Shown here: positions 34,233-43,900 of the stretch, one piece after another
How positions within the stretch are numbered: position 1 is the stretch's first letter
Layout of the letters: each line of letters opens with the position of its first letter
Source: Caenibius sp. WL
Lineage (GTDB): Bacteria > Pseudomonadota > Alphaproteobacteria > Sphingomonadales > Sphingomonadaceae
Assembly (NCBI RefSeq): GCF_019803445.1
Contig: NZ_CP081844.1
Span: 1,190,501 to 1,254,500 of the forward strand
DNA length: 64,000 nucleotides
Reading direction: 5' to 3'
The notes under the pieces: generated by a model
Seen by the model: only the letters and a program-made list of their open reading frames with translations
The model's database searches: none
What the model was told of the DNA's origin: nothing
Program-made: the position numbers and the translations under genes

Positions 34233-35018
34233 TCAGTTGGCGGACAGAGCTTCGGGGGGCAGAGGCGGAAACGCGGACAGGGACGCCGCATCCACCAGTT
34301 GGGCCTGCCCGTTCAGGCCGACCGCGCGGCGGCTGAGCAGGAACAGCGCGACTTCCGCCACCTGTTGCCCAGTCAGCGCGCCGCGATATTCAGGATCGGT
34401 CAGATCGTTCGGATCGTCAACCGTTTCGACAGCCGCAAGGCCGTTCATGCTGGTCAGCACCATGCCGGGGCAGATCGCATTGATCCGCAGGCTGCGTGCT
34501 GCGAACGAAGCGGCGGCCGAGCGGACGAGGCCGATCACGCCATGCTTCGACATCGAATAGGCGGCCGCTTCGGCAAAGCCGATGATCCCGGCGGCCGAAG
34601 CGGTGACGACGCAGGCCCCGCCCGGACGCAGCCGCGCCTGCGCCTGCTGGGCGCCGAGGAACGCGCCGCGCAGATTGACCGCAATCAGACGATCAAAAGT
34701 TTCGACGCTGAGCTTGTCGAACGGGCCGTAGGGCTGGAGGATACCGGCGTTGAGGAACGCTGCGTCAACGCCGCCGAATGCCTTTTCCGCGGCATCGAAC
34801 ATGGCGATGTTGTCGGCCTGACTGGAAATGTCGGCCGTCACGGCAATCGCCTGCCCGCCGGTGGCGGCAATCAGTTCGACAGTGCGTTCGGCCGTGGCCG
34901 CATCGCGGTCCACCACCACCACGCTGGCGCCTTCTGCCGCCATGCGCTGACAGGCGGCGCGGCCGATGCCCGAACCACCACCGGTGACAAGGGCAACTTT
35001 CTGGGCGAAATCACTCAT
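34233..35018 (-). CDS. Short-chain dehydrogenase/reductase
   Basis: A 261-residue SDR: VTGGGSGIGRAA, FLNAG, Ser in TASAAG and YSMSK with Tyr and Lys intact. It lies 73 bases upstream of the TonB receptor and 94 bases downstream of another SDR, all on the minus strand, forming one cluster. It should act on hydroxyl/keto groups of the imported compound. The region near residues 200-220 (VDDPNDLTDPEYRGALTGQQVAEV) is a normal substrate loop. Confidence 0.9.
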   Translation of the reverse strand: MSDFAQKVALVTGGGSGIGRAACQRMAAEGASVVVVDRDAATAERTVELIAATGGQAIAVTADISSQADNIAMFDAAEKAFGGVDAAFLNAGILQPYGPFDKLSVETFDRLIAVNLRGAFLGAQQAQARLRPGGACVVTASAAGIIGFAEAAAYSMSKHGVIGLVRSAAASFAARSLRINAICPGMVLTSMNGLAAVETVDDPNDLTDPEYRGALTGQQVAEVALFLLSRRAVGLNGQAQLVDAASLSAFPPLPPEALSAN

Positions 35019-35111
35019 TTCCTTCTTCCTTGTTGAGGATCGGCGGCCGCATAGGGGGAGAAGGCCGCCGTCCGGGTCAATCGGCGCGTGGCGGGGCCAC
35101 CCGCCCGGCCA

Positions 35112-36059
35112 TCACGGTTTCCAGTTGGGCACGTTGCGGATCTGCTCCGCAATGCCGGCGGCTTCACCGCCGAGATCTTCGAGATGTTCGCACAGTTCGT
35201 CCATCAGGCTGAGCGGCGCGCGCATCGTGTCGAGCGACATGACCTGGCTTTCCAGCGCCGCCCACGCTTCGGGCGTGTCTTCCGTGGCCAGCGCGGCCGG
35301 GCCTTCCGCCAGCACCACGCGCGCGGCGCGGCCCGCGCCGACCGAAAAGATTTCGCCGTTGATACCGCTCGACAGCAGCCAGACGACGAAAGCGGCGACG
35401 CGTTCCGGCGGGAAATGCGTGGCCAGATAATCGCGCAGGATCGGATCGGGTATCTGGGCGGTCAACCGCGTATAAGCGGCGGGCATGACAGCATTGACAG
35501 TGATGCCCGCCATCGCGCCTTCGGCCGCCTGCGAGCGGGTGAGCCCGATCATTGCCGATTTGGCGGTGGAATAATGGGTGGTGAAAGGTGCGCCGAACGA
35601 GGCGTTGGAGGACGAATTGACGATCCGCCCGGCCCCGGTTTTCGCCAGATGGGGCCATGCCGCGCGTGACATGCGCACGGTGCCGTCCAGATGGGTGTCG
35701 ATCATCCGCTGCCAGTCGGCCGGGGGGATTTCCGCGAACCATCCGCCGCCGGAAATCCCGGCATTGTTGATGAGGATATCGAGCTGGCCGAACTGCGAAA
35801 TCGCCGTGTCGACGATCGCCTGCGCTCCGTCGGTCACGCTGTGCTTGGCGGCCACGGCCACGCCGCCGGCCTGTTCGATTTCGCGCACGACATCGTCAGC
35901 CGGATTTTCCGCGGCGGGGGAGCCATCGGGGCCGCAGGCGAAATCGTTGACCACGACTTTGGCGCCCCGTGCGGCGAGCATCAGCGCATACTGCCGCCCC
36001 AGGCCGCGCCCCGCGCCGGTGACGATGGCAACGCGTCCGTCGAAGTGAATCCCTTCCAT
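35112..36059 (-). CDS. SDR of the multifunctional-enzyme/17-beta-HSD4-like type
   Basis: A 315-residue protein from ATG 36059; the in-frame extension to 36167 is probably untranslated because it overlaps the divergent operator. It carries VTGAGRGLGRQYAL, the insert VVNDFACGPDGSP, INNAGISG and YSTAK with the catalytic Ser in NSSSNASFG. The longer length, the R-Q-Y-A-L helix and the acidic insert are features of the hydroxyacyl-CoA dehydrogenase part of peroxisomal multifunctional enzymes and their bacterial relatives. It may catalyse the 3-hydroxyacyl-CoA step of side-chain beta-oxidation. It heads the minus-strand cluster. Confidence 0.85.
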   Translation of the reverse strand: MEGIHFDGRVAIVTGAGRGLGRQYALMLAARGAKVVVNDFACGPDGSPAAENPADDVVREIEQAGGVAVAAKHSVTDGAQAIVDTAISQFGQLDILINNAGISGGGWFAEIPPADWQRMIDTHLDGTVRMSRAAWPHLAKTGAGRIVNSSSNASFGAPFTTHYSTAKSAMIGLTRSQAAEGAMAGITVNAVMPAAYTRLTAQIPDPILRDYLATHFPPERVAAFVVWLLSSGINGEIFSVGAGRAARVVLAEGPAALATEDTPEAWAALESQVMSLDTMRAPLSLMDELCEHLEDLGGEAAGIAEQIRNVPNWKP

Positions 36060-36163
36060 ATGCACCGCTTCCCTAGATTCGACCGTGTTTTCCGGTCCAT
36101 TCTTCGGTCCGATTCCCCTGTCGAAGTCGGACCGTCGATTTATGCATTGCCTCCTATCTAAAT

Positions 36164-36187
36164 ACATTACAAAATGGAATGCAATGT
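36164..36187. promoter_or_regulatory. Candidate TetR operator in the divergent SDR/tetR promoter
   Basis: ACATTACA and TGCAATGT enclose eight bases; seven of eight positions pair. The element lies in an AT-rich stretch unlike its surroundings, between the SDR start (36059) and the tetR start (36264). Confidence 0.5.
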
Positions 36188-36263
36188 TTCAGAGCACGCA
36201 AGAAGGTCCGGAACAGCGTTGGGCGAGAGCCTGCCATGGGTCGTTAGAAAAGAATATAACCTT

Positions 36264-36857
36264 ATGAAAAATGATGATAAAAAAGGGAGAGGGCGACCGC
36301 GTTCGGAAGAGAACGACCGTGCCATAATGGCCGCAGTTAGAAAAATGTTGGCCGAAGACGGGGTTGAAGGCTTGCGTTTTGATGCGCTCGCGCGGGAGGC
36401 GGGTGTCTCGCGGCCGAGCATCTATCGCCGCTGGGCGACCAAAGCCGATCTGTTCAACGCCATCGCCTATCACAGCGAGTGGGATTTCCCGACCGATCTG
36501 GCGGACAGCGATCTGCGCGGCGCGATCCGCAAAATTCTCGCGTATGTGGCGGACTATTACCGCAAGCCGGAAATGCGCGCGGCGGTGCTGGGTGCGCTCG
36601 CCGCGCTGCCGTCCACTCAGCGGTCCCCTTCCGCGGTGGCGATCGCGGCGGAGAAGGAGACCCGCGCCGCCGTGGTGCGGCTGGTGCGTGAAGCGCAGGC
36701 GGCCGGGGTGATGCGGGCCGAAGTCGAACCCGATGCGCTGTATGACCTGATGGTGGGCTCGATCATCTACCGCACGATTTTCAGCTACCGCGAGATGGCC
36801 GAAGGCGTGCCGGAAGATCTGGTGGATATCATCATGGATGGGCTGGCGCCGGACTGA
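36264..36857 (+). CDS. TetR-family transcriptional regulator
   Basis: A 197-residue protein. ATG 36264 gives the lysine-rich beginning KNDDKKGRGRPRSEENDRAI, common just before TetR DNA-binding domains; the 30 codons upstream overlap the operator region and are unlikely to be translated. The HTH is at about 38-60 (LAREAGVSRPSIYRRW). The C-terminal domain is of the TetR_C_33/AcrR type. It is divergent from the SDR-SDR-TonB receptor cluster and presumably its repressor. The first 100 bases are AT-rich (poly-A runs), unlike the rest of the gene. Confidence 0.9.
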   Translation: MKNDDKKGRGRPRSEENDRAIMAAVRKMLAEDGVEGLRFDALAREAGVSRPSIYRRWATKADLFNAIAYHSEWDFPTDLADSDLRGAIRKILAYVADYYRKPEMRAAVLGALAALPSTQRSPSAVAIAAEKETRAAVVRLVREAQAAGVMRAEVEPDALYDLMVGSIIYRTIFSYREMAEGVPEDLVDIIMDGLAPD

Positions 36858-36871
36858 CCGCCTCCGGCCGG

Positions 36872-37585
36872 TTAGCTCCTGCCCGGCGCCCGCGCCGCCT
36901 TGAACCAGACCGACAGGGCAAAGCGCGCTTCGCCCGCCACGGGCAGGCTGCGATGCGGGGTGAAACGGTCGAGAAACAGCACCGAACCGGGCGGGCAATC
37001 GGGGCGCGCACGGGGGAGGTCGGCCACGTCCGCGTCAGGAATGAACAGCACGCGATTCTTGCTGTGCGGTTTGGGCGCGGTGAGCCGGCAAGGTGCGATT
37101 TCGAGGCCGCAACGGTCCGCCCCGGTATCGGTCAGCGCAATCCAGGCGGCGATGCGGAACCGCGCGCATTCCGAACCGTCATCGAACGCGACATCCGACC
37201 GCCAGGGATAGAGATAATCGGGCAGCGCGGCGACATTGGCCCGGATGCGCATCACCGGCTGGCTTTCCAGCGGGCATCCGGCGAGTTCTTCCGCCATGCG
37301 CAGCAGTTCAGGCCGATGGGCGAGCGCCTGCAGGCGCGGGCCGGAATGGGCATCGGTCTGCAAGGCCATGCAGAGCAGATTGGCGAGACTGCGGTTGGCG
37401 CGGAACACGCGGTCGAGCCGGGTGCCGAGCGGCTCGTCGGGCAGGCTGGCGGCGAAAGGCAGGTACAGCGCCTTGGCCACCCGGTCGAGATGATCGGACA
37501 GATCCTGCCGCGCCGCCTGGATGAGTGCGGGCGGGAACAGCGCGGCAACGCTGTAGCCGTCCCGATCGAACCGGGCTTTGGTCAT
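36872..37585 (-). CDS. PhyH-like (phytanoyl-CoA dioxygenase family) protein with altered metal site
   Basis: A 237-residue protein resembling the phytanoyl-CoA dioxygenase family of 2-oxoglutarate/Fe(II) enzymes: WIALTD in the core, PPGSVLFLDRFTPHRS with the distal metal His211, and Arg221 for 2-oxoglutarate. The usual H-x-D metal pair after a Pro-Trp (PWHQD) is PWRSD here: Arg129 replaces His and Asp131 remains. Iron binding and catalysis are therefore questionable. The start codon overlaps the btuD-like stop by four bases (ATGA), so it is translated with the cobalamin transporter genes. It may have a binding or modified catalytic role linked to corrinoid uptake. Similarity is moderate. Confidence 0.65.
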   Translation of the reverse strand: MTKARFDRDGYSVAALFPPALIQAARQDLSDHLDRVAKALYLPFAASLPDEPLGTRLDRVFRANRSLANLLCMALQTDAHSGPRLQALAHRPELLRMAEELAGCPLESQPVMRIRANVAALPDYLYPWRSDVAFDDGSECARFRIAAWIALTDTGADRCGLEIAPCRLTAPKPHSKNRVLFIPDADVADLPRARPDCPPGSVLFLDRFTPHRSLPVAGEARFALSVWFKAARAPGRS

Positions 37586-38382
37586 GCCATATCCTTATGT
37601 GAAGAGGCCGGCACGCGGCCGAGCGGGACAATCATCGGCGTATCCGCGTCTGCCGCGATGAACGCCCCGATGCCGTAGATTCGGGCGAGATTGTCGGCGG
37701 TAAGAACTGTGGCGGGTGGGCCATCGGCGACCAGGCGCCCACGATGCATCAGCAGCAGCCGATCGCAATACCGCGCCGCCATCGTCAGATCATGCAGCAC
37801 CGCGACCACCAGCGTGCCGGTGCGCGCTTCGCGGGCGAGCAGTTCCATCACGTCGATCTGGTGCCCGGGATCGAGCGAGGCGAGCGGTTCGTCCACCGCC
37901 AGCCCCTGCGCGCCCACGGCCAGCGCCCGGGCGAGCAACACGCGGGCGCGTTCGCCGCCGGAAAGTTCGAGCACGTTGCGCCCGGCGAGATGCAGCACAT
38001 CGGCGCGGTGCAGCGCCTGTTCGATCGCGGTCCGGTCGGCCGCCGCGATGGGCGACAGCGGGCCGAGATGCGGCAAGCGCCCCAGCGCCACCAGCCGCCC
38101 GACCGAAAGCGGCCAATGCAGCGTCTGGCCCTGCGGCAGATAGGCCAGCGCGCGGGCCAGCGCCTTGCGGTCCCACTGGCGGAGCGGCATATCGCTGATG
38201 CGCACCGTGCCCGCCGACAAGGGCGCGAGGCCGAGCATGGCCCGCACCAGCGTGGATTTGCCCGCGCCGTTGGGGCCGATCACGCCGACCAGGCTCCCTG
38301 GTTCGAGCCGCGCGGTTATCCCGTGCACCACCGTGCGTCCGCCCAGCGGCACGTCGATCCCTTCGCATGCGATCATCACCAT
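37582..38382 (-). CDS. btuD: Cobalamin/haem-type ABC transporter ATP-binding protein
   Basis: A 266-residue ATPase with Walker A GPNGAGKST, Q-loop YLPQGQ, signature LSGGERAR and Walker B LAVDEP, then the H-loop VLHDLTMAARYCDR. The start may be ATG 38382 or ATG 38376, both inside the end of the permease gene. The FecCD/BtuC-type permease upstream and BtuF-like binding protein across the divergent promoter mark a B12 or iron-chelate importer; nearby cob genes and a cobalamin riboswitch favour B12. It is overlapped at its end by the PhyH-like gene. Confidence 0.85.
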   Translation of the reverse strand: MVMIACEGIDVPLGGRTVVHGITARLEPGSLVGVIGPNGAGKSTLVRAMLGLAPLSAGTVRISDMPLRQWDRKALARALAYLPQGQTLHWPLSVGRLVALGRLPHLGPLSPIAAADRTAIEQALHRADVLHLAGRNVLELSGGERARVLLARALAVGAQGLAVDEPLASLDPGHQIDVMELLAREARTGTLVVAVLHDLTMAARYCDRLLLMHRGRLVADGPPATVLTADNLARIYGIGAFIAADADTPMIVPLGRVPASSHKDMA

Positions 38383-39386
38383 TGGTGCCGCTCCTTCAAC
38401 AGGTGGACAAGGAACACCGGCACGCCGAGGAATGCCGTCACCACGCCCAGCTTCAGTTCGGCCTGCGTCGGGATCAGGCGCACGGCGGTGTCGGCCAGCG
38501 TGAGCAGCAGGGCCCCGGCGGCGAACGAGGGCGCCAGCAGGGCGGAAGGGCTGCGGTCCGTAAACGGGCGGATCAGATGCGGCACGATCAGGCCGACGAA
38601 GCCGATAGACCCCGATACGGCGACCGCGCCGCCCACCCCGATGGCAAGGCCGAGGAGAATCGGCAGCCGTGCCCGCGCCAGATCCATGCCCAGCGCCCGC
38701 GCGGCGTCTTCCCCCAGGCTCAGCGCGTCGAGCACCCGGCCGCTGCCGAGCAGGAGCAGGGCCCCGGCAACGACGCAAGGCAGGGCAATCCACACGTGCT
38801 CCAGCGTGCGGTTCTCCAGCGAACCGAGCAGCCATGTCATGATCTCCATCGCGGCGAACGGATTGGGCGAGAGATTGAGCGCGAGGCTGATGCCCGCGCT
38901 GGCCAGCGTGGACACCGCGATCCCGGCAAGGATCAGCGTGAGCGGCGTTCCCGCGCGGCCCGCCAGCGCGAACAGCAGCGCCAGCGCCAGCATCCCCCCG
39001 GCAATTGCCATGAGGGGGAGCGCGACGGCATGCCATTCCATAAGCCCGAAATAGATCGCGATCACCGCGCCCAGCGCCGCGCCGTTGGAAGCGCCGAGCG
39101 CGGACGGTTCGGCCAGCGGATTGCGCAGATAACCTTGCAGCACCGCCCCGCCGAGGCCGAGCATGCCGCCGACCAGCAGCCCGACAAGCAACCGGGGCAG
39201 GCGCAGATCGAGCATGATCACGCTGGCGATCGGATCGCCTTGTCCGGCCAGCGCGGCGACGATCCGCGTGGGCGAAAGAGCGACGGGGCCGAGCGCGAGC
39301 GATGCACCGGCGGCGCAGGCCAGCAGCACGCCCAGCACCGGCATCAGCAGCCGGTGGCGCGTATCAGGCAGGGAGAAAGGAAGCAC
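38376..39386 (-). CDS. btuC: BtuC/FecCD-type ABC transporter permease
   Basis: A 336-residue integral membrane protein with about ten hydrophobic segments. Family blocks are visible: LRLPRLLVGLLVGGMLGLGGAVLQG, NPLAEPSALGASNGAALGA and IGFVGLIVPHLIR. The start is GTG 39386 behind GAGG; upstream codons overlap the divergent btuF gene. It imports corrinoid across the inner membrane with the ATPase encoded next, whose gene overlaps it. Iron-siderophore transport cannot be fully excluded from sequence alone. Confidence 0.85.
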   Translation of the reverse strand: MLPFSLPDTRHRLLMPVLGVLLACAAGASLALGPVALSPTRIVAALAGQGDPIASVIMLDLRLPRLLVGLLVGGMLGLGGAVLQGYLRNPLAEPSALGASNGAALGAVIAIYFGLMEWHAVALPLMAIAGGMLALALLFALAGRAGTPLTLILAGIAVSTLASAGISLALNLSPNPFAAMEIMTWLLGSLENRTLEHVWIALPCVVAGALLLLGSGRVLDALSLGEDAARALGMDLARARLPILLGLAIGVGGAVAVSGSIGFVGLIVPHLIRPFTDRSPSALLAPSFAAGALLLTLADTAVRLIPTQAELKLGVVTAFLGVPVFLVHLLKERHQW

Positions 39387-39456
39387 GAAAACCTCGCATG
39401 GGATAGGTTGCCCCGTCACGCTTGTGTCCCGGGGTCGTGTTGATATGGGAGGCGGC

Positions 39457-40344
39457 ATGACGCCGCAGATCGGAATCGTATCGGGCCGCCGGAAGGCCGC
39501 CTCTGTTGCTGCCCTTGCCGCCGCGCTTGGCCTCGCATTGGCCGCGGGCACGGGGGCGCATTCCGCCCCGCCCATCGCCCGGCAGGGGGAGGCGGCGCGC
39601 CCGCCGCAGCGGATCGTCTCGCTCAACCTCTGCGCGGACCAGTTCCTGATCGCGCTGGCTGATCGGCACCAGATTGCCGGGCTGACGCACTATGCGGCCG
39701 ATCCGGTCACTTCGGCCGCGGCGGCGCAGGCAAAAACCTATCCCATTCTCGGCCAGTCGGCGGAAGAAGTGCTGGCGATCCAGCCCGATCTGCTGGTGGG
39801 CATGCCCGCCCGGCGCAGCGCGGTGATGGCGGCGTTGCAGGGGCGCGGCTATCGCGCGCTCGATGTCAAGCGCGCGGAAAGCTTCGCCGCCATCGTGCGC
39901 GAAACGCGCAAGGTGGCCGGGGCGGTGGGGCACCCGGAACGCGGGGAACGGCTGATCGCCGATATGGAACGGCAACTGGCCGCTCTGCCCAAGCCGGGGC
40001 GGGGGCGCGTGGCCGCCTATTACCAGCGGCGCGGATACCTTACCGGCACGGGCACGCTGGTGGACGATCTGATGCAGCGCGCCGGGCTGGTCAATCTCGC
40101 GGGCAAGCTGGGCAAGCCGGCGCTGTCCACGCTTTCGCTGGAGGAAATGGTCGCCGCCCGGCCCGATTTCATCATCGTCGAATCGCAGAGCGACACCGTG
40201 GCCGACCAGGGCACGGCAATGCTCCACCATCCGGCGCTGCGCGATATTCCGCGCATCCGCCTGCCGCAGGCATGGACGGTGTGCGGCGGCCCGGCCTATG
40301 TCGCGGCCGCGCGCAGTCTGGTGCGGCAGGTCGCCGCCCATTGA
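39457..40344 (+). CDS. btuF: BtuF-like periplasmic corrinoid-binding protein
   Basis: A 295-residue protein from ATG 39457 behind GGAGGC, with a Sec signal peptide (MTPQIGIVSGRRKAASV then alanine/leucine-rich to about 35). The mature part begins PPQRIVSLNLCADQFLIAL, the common opening of class III (BtuF/FecB) binding proteins, and continues ILGQSAEEVLAIQPDLLVGM. It would deliver cobalamin to BtuCD. It is divergent from the permease with 70 bases between starts and no riboswitch in that gap. The end faces cobO. Confidence 0.85.
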   Translation: MTPQIGIVSGRRKAASVAALAAALGLALAAGTGAHSAPPIARQGEAARPPQRIVSLNLCADQFLIALADRHQIAGLTHYAADPVTSAAAAQAKTYPILGQSAEEVLAIQPDLLVGMPARRSAVMAALQGRGYRALDVKRAESFAAIVRETRKVAGAVGHPERGERLIADMERQLAALPKPGRGRVAAYYQRRGYLTGTGTLVDDLMQRAGLVNLAGKLGKPALSTLSLEEMVAARPDFIIVESQSDTVADQGTAMLHHPALRDIPRIRLPQAWTVCGGPAYVAAARSLVRQVAAH

Positions 40345-40364
40345 CGGGGTGAGCGCGGGGGCGG

Positions 40365-40970
40365 TCAGAACTCGATTCCCGCCTGCGCTTTCACCCCACT
40401 GCGGAAGGGATGCTTGACCATCGTCATGTCGGTGACGAGATCGGCCGCTTCCATCAGCGCATCGGCGGCGTTGCGCCCGGTGACGACGACATGCTTCATC
40501 GGCGCGCGGGCGGTCAGCACCTCTAGCACTTCGTCCAGCGGCAGATAGTCGTAACGCAGGACGATGTTCAACTCGTCCGCCAGAACCATGTCATAAGCCG
40601 GATCGGCGATCATCCGCTTGACCTCTTCCCATGCCGCGCGCGCCACGGCGATATCGCGGGCGCGATCCTGCGTGTCCCAGGTGAAGCCTTCGCCCATCGG
40701 CTTGAATTCGACATTGTCCGGGAACGCATCGAACACGGCCTTTTCGCCCGTGGTCATCGCGCCTTTGACGAACTGGACCACGCCGACTTTCCGGCCATGC
40801 CCGATCATCCGCAGAACCATGCCCAGCGCGGCGGTGGTCTTGCCCTTGCCTTTGCCGGTGTGGACGATCAGCAGGCCTTTTTCGACCGTCTTGCCGGCCA
40901 TGATCTTGTCATGCGCGGCCTGTTTCTTCTTCATCTTCTCCGCGTGGCGTTCATCGCTGCGTTCGGTCAT
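40365..40970 (-). CDS. cobO: Cob(I)yrinic acid a,c-diamide adenosyltransferase
   Basis: A 201-residue CobO/BtuR-type enzyme: P-loop HTGKGKGKTTAALG (about 37-50), then VQFVKGAMTTGE and the adenosyl-transfer region ELNIVLRYDYLP. It attaches the 5'-deoxyadenosyl group to the cobalt of corrinoids using ATP. The C-terminus HPFRSGVKAQAGIEF is the standard family end. Its start lies 20 bases inside the end of cobN, so the two are co-translated. Confidence 0.95.
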   Translation of the reverse strand: MTERSDERHAEKMKKKQAAHDKIMAGKTVEKGLLIVHTGKGKGKTTAALGMVLRMIGHGRKVGVVQFVKGAMTTGEKAVFDAFPDNVEFKPMGEGFTWDTQDRARDIAVARAAWEEVKRMIADPAYDMVLADELNIVLRYDYLPLDEVLEVLTARAPMKHVVVTGRNAADALMEAADLVTDMTMVKHPFRSGVKAQAGIEF

Positions 40971-43900
40971 CGGGGGTCTCCTCGGTCAAATCCGCCAGCA
41001 ACAGCGCGGCGCTGTTGGAACGGGGTTTCCACAGGCCGCGCGCGATCGCTTCGGCCATGCGGGCGGCGCTTTCGCGCAGGGCGGCGGGGTTCGCTTCGGC
41101 CATGAACGCGCGCACGGCCTCATCCTCGAAAAAGGCGGCGTGGACGGCATCGAAATGATGATCGCGCACCGCGTGCGTGGTGGCGGCGAACGCGAACAGG
41201 TAGTCGATGCTCGCGGCGATTTCGAATGCGCCCTTGTAACCGTGGCGCATCACGCCCGCGATCCATTTGGGATTGGTCACCCGCGCGCGGACGACGCGGC
41301 CGATCTCGTCTTCCAGCAGACGCACCACGGGCCGTTCGGGGCGGCTGTGATCGTTGTGATAGGACAGCGGGACTTTGCCCGAAAGATGCTCCACCGCCGC
41401 CGCAATGCCGCCTTCGAACTGATAGTAATCGTCGCTGTCGAGCAGGTCGTGCTCGCGGTTGTCCTGATTCTGGATCAGCGCGTCGGCACTGGCGAGGCGG
41501 CTGGCGAACAGTTCACGCTCCACATCGCCTTCCACCCCGCCGCCATAGGCATAGCTGCCCCAGTCGAGATAGACCCCGACCAGATCGGCGCGGCTGTGCC
41601 ACAGCTTCTCGTCGATCATCGCCTGCAAGCCTGCGCCATAGGCCCCCGGTTTCGATCCGAAGACGCGGGTGCCCGCGCGCCGGGCGGCTTGGGCCGGGTC
41701 AGCGCCCCCGGCAATCAGCGCGGCGCTTTCCGCGCGGTGGCGGGCGGCGGCGGGGTTGTCTTCCTCCGGCTCGTCCAGCGCCATCACCGCGCGGGCGGCG
41801 CTGTCGATCAGGTCCATCTGTTCGGGAAAGGCATCGCGGAAAAAGCCGGAGACGCGGAAAGTCACATCCACGCGCGGGCGGCCCAGTTCGGCCAGAGTCA
41901 TGATGGCAAAGCCGATCACCCGGCCCGAGGTCCAGTCCCACCGCGGGCGCACGCCCATCAGGGCGAGAGCCTGCGCGATATCGTCGCCCCCGGTGCGCAT
42001 ATTGGCGGTGCCCCACGCGGATACGGCCATGGCGCGCGGATAATCCCCTTCGCGCTGGAGATAATCCTGCACCAGCATCTGCGCCGAACGCAGCCCCAGT
42101 TCCCACGCCACGGCGGTGGGCACGGCGCGGGTGTCCACCGAATAGAAATTGCGCCCGGTGGGCAGCACGTCGGGCCGCCCGCGCGTGGGCGCGCCCGATG
42201 GCCCCGGCATGACGAAGCGCCCGGCGAGCCCGGCAAGCAGCGCCGCGCTTTCGGCATCGCCGCAGGCATCCACGCGGGGGGCAAGGTCGTGGGCGATATC
42301 GGTGAGAACGGCGGCGGTTTTGGCACCCAAACCGTCATCCTGAACTTGTTTCAGGATCCATGTTTCCTCAGGCGCTGCTGCTTGTGGCGCGATGGACCCT
42401 GAAACAAGTTCAGGGTGACGATGAGGGAGAGTATCCACCAGCCGGGCCGCCAGTTCCTCCAGCCGTTCGACCGTGTCGCCCACGTTGCGCCATGGGCCAC
42501 TCGCCAGATCGGCGAGGATGTCGGGACGCGGCCCCTTCCACGCATCGCCCATCCGGCAGTCGAGCGGATCGAAACCGAGGCCGAGATCGTCCGTCATGGC
42601 GCGCAGCAGCGAGGCCTGCCCGGGCCGCTCATAGCCGCGCGGAGTGCGGGCCAGAGCGATCAGCAGATCGCGCCGCAACCGCCCTTCCGGCGATCGGGTG
42701 AAGACATGCAGCCCGTCGCGAATCTGCATTTCCTTCAATTCGCATAGGTAGTTGTCGATCGCGGCCAGTGCATCTTCGCCATCGCCGCTGGCCCCGGCGT
42801 CCTGCGCCAGTCCCTGGCTGTGGGCGAGATCGAGAATGTCGCGCCTGAGCCGTTCCAACCGGCGCGGGTCCATCCCGGCGGCGAGGTAGTATTCGTCGAC
42901 CAGCGCTTCCAATTGCTTGAGCGGACCATAGCTTTCCGCGCGGGTCAGCGGCGGAGTCAGATGGTCGACGATGCACGCGCCGATCCGCCGCTTGGCCTGC
43001 GTGCCTTCGCCCGGATCGTTGACGATGAACGGGTAAAGCTGCGGCACCGGCCCGGAGCACACCTCGGGAAAGCAGGTTTCGGACAGCGACACCGCCTTGC
43101 CCGGCAACCATTCGAGATTGCCGTGCTTGCCCACGTGCACCGCCGCATGAGCACCGAACACGCGGTTCAGCCATATGTGGAACGCAAGGTAGGCATGCGG
43201 CGGGGGCAGGGCCGGATCGTGATAGCTTTCCTTGGGATCGATGTTGTAACCGCGCGCGGGCTGCACCGCGACCGCCACCTGCCCAAAGCGATGCACGGCG
43301 AGGCGGAACGCGCCATCGCGCACGAACGGGTCATTCTCAGGTGTGCCCCAGCGTTCGCTTACTGCCTTCTGCACGGCGGCGGGCAGGGCGGCAAAGGCGG
43401 CGCGATAGTCCGCCAGCGGCAATGCGATTTCGCCGTCCCGATCGGGGGAGGTGAGATCGTTCGTCACCCCGCCGGTCATGATCCGCATCAGCGCCGCACC
43501 GTCTTGCGGCGCATGGCCGCAATCATAGCCTTCCGCCCGCAACGCGGCGAGGATCGCGGCGGCGCTGGCCGGGGTGTCGAGCCCCACGCCATTGCCGATC
43601 CGCCCATCGCGGTTGGGGTAATTGGCGAGGATCAGCGCCACGCGCCGTTCCCCCGGCGGCGTGCGCCGCAAGCGGGCCCAGTTCGCGGCCAGATCTGCAA
43701 CGAAAGCCAGCCGGTCGGGCACGATCCGGGGGACAACGATTCCGCATTCGGTGACGGGATCGATCCGCTCCGCCGCCTTGAACGCCACCGCGCGGGTGTG
43801 CAGCCGCCCGTCCACTTCGGGCAGCGCCACATTCATGGCCAGATCGCGCGGGCCAAGGCCGCGTGGGCTATCCTGCCATGCGCTTTCCTCGATCCCGGCG

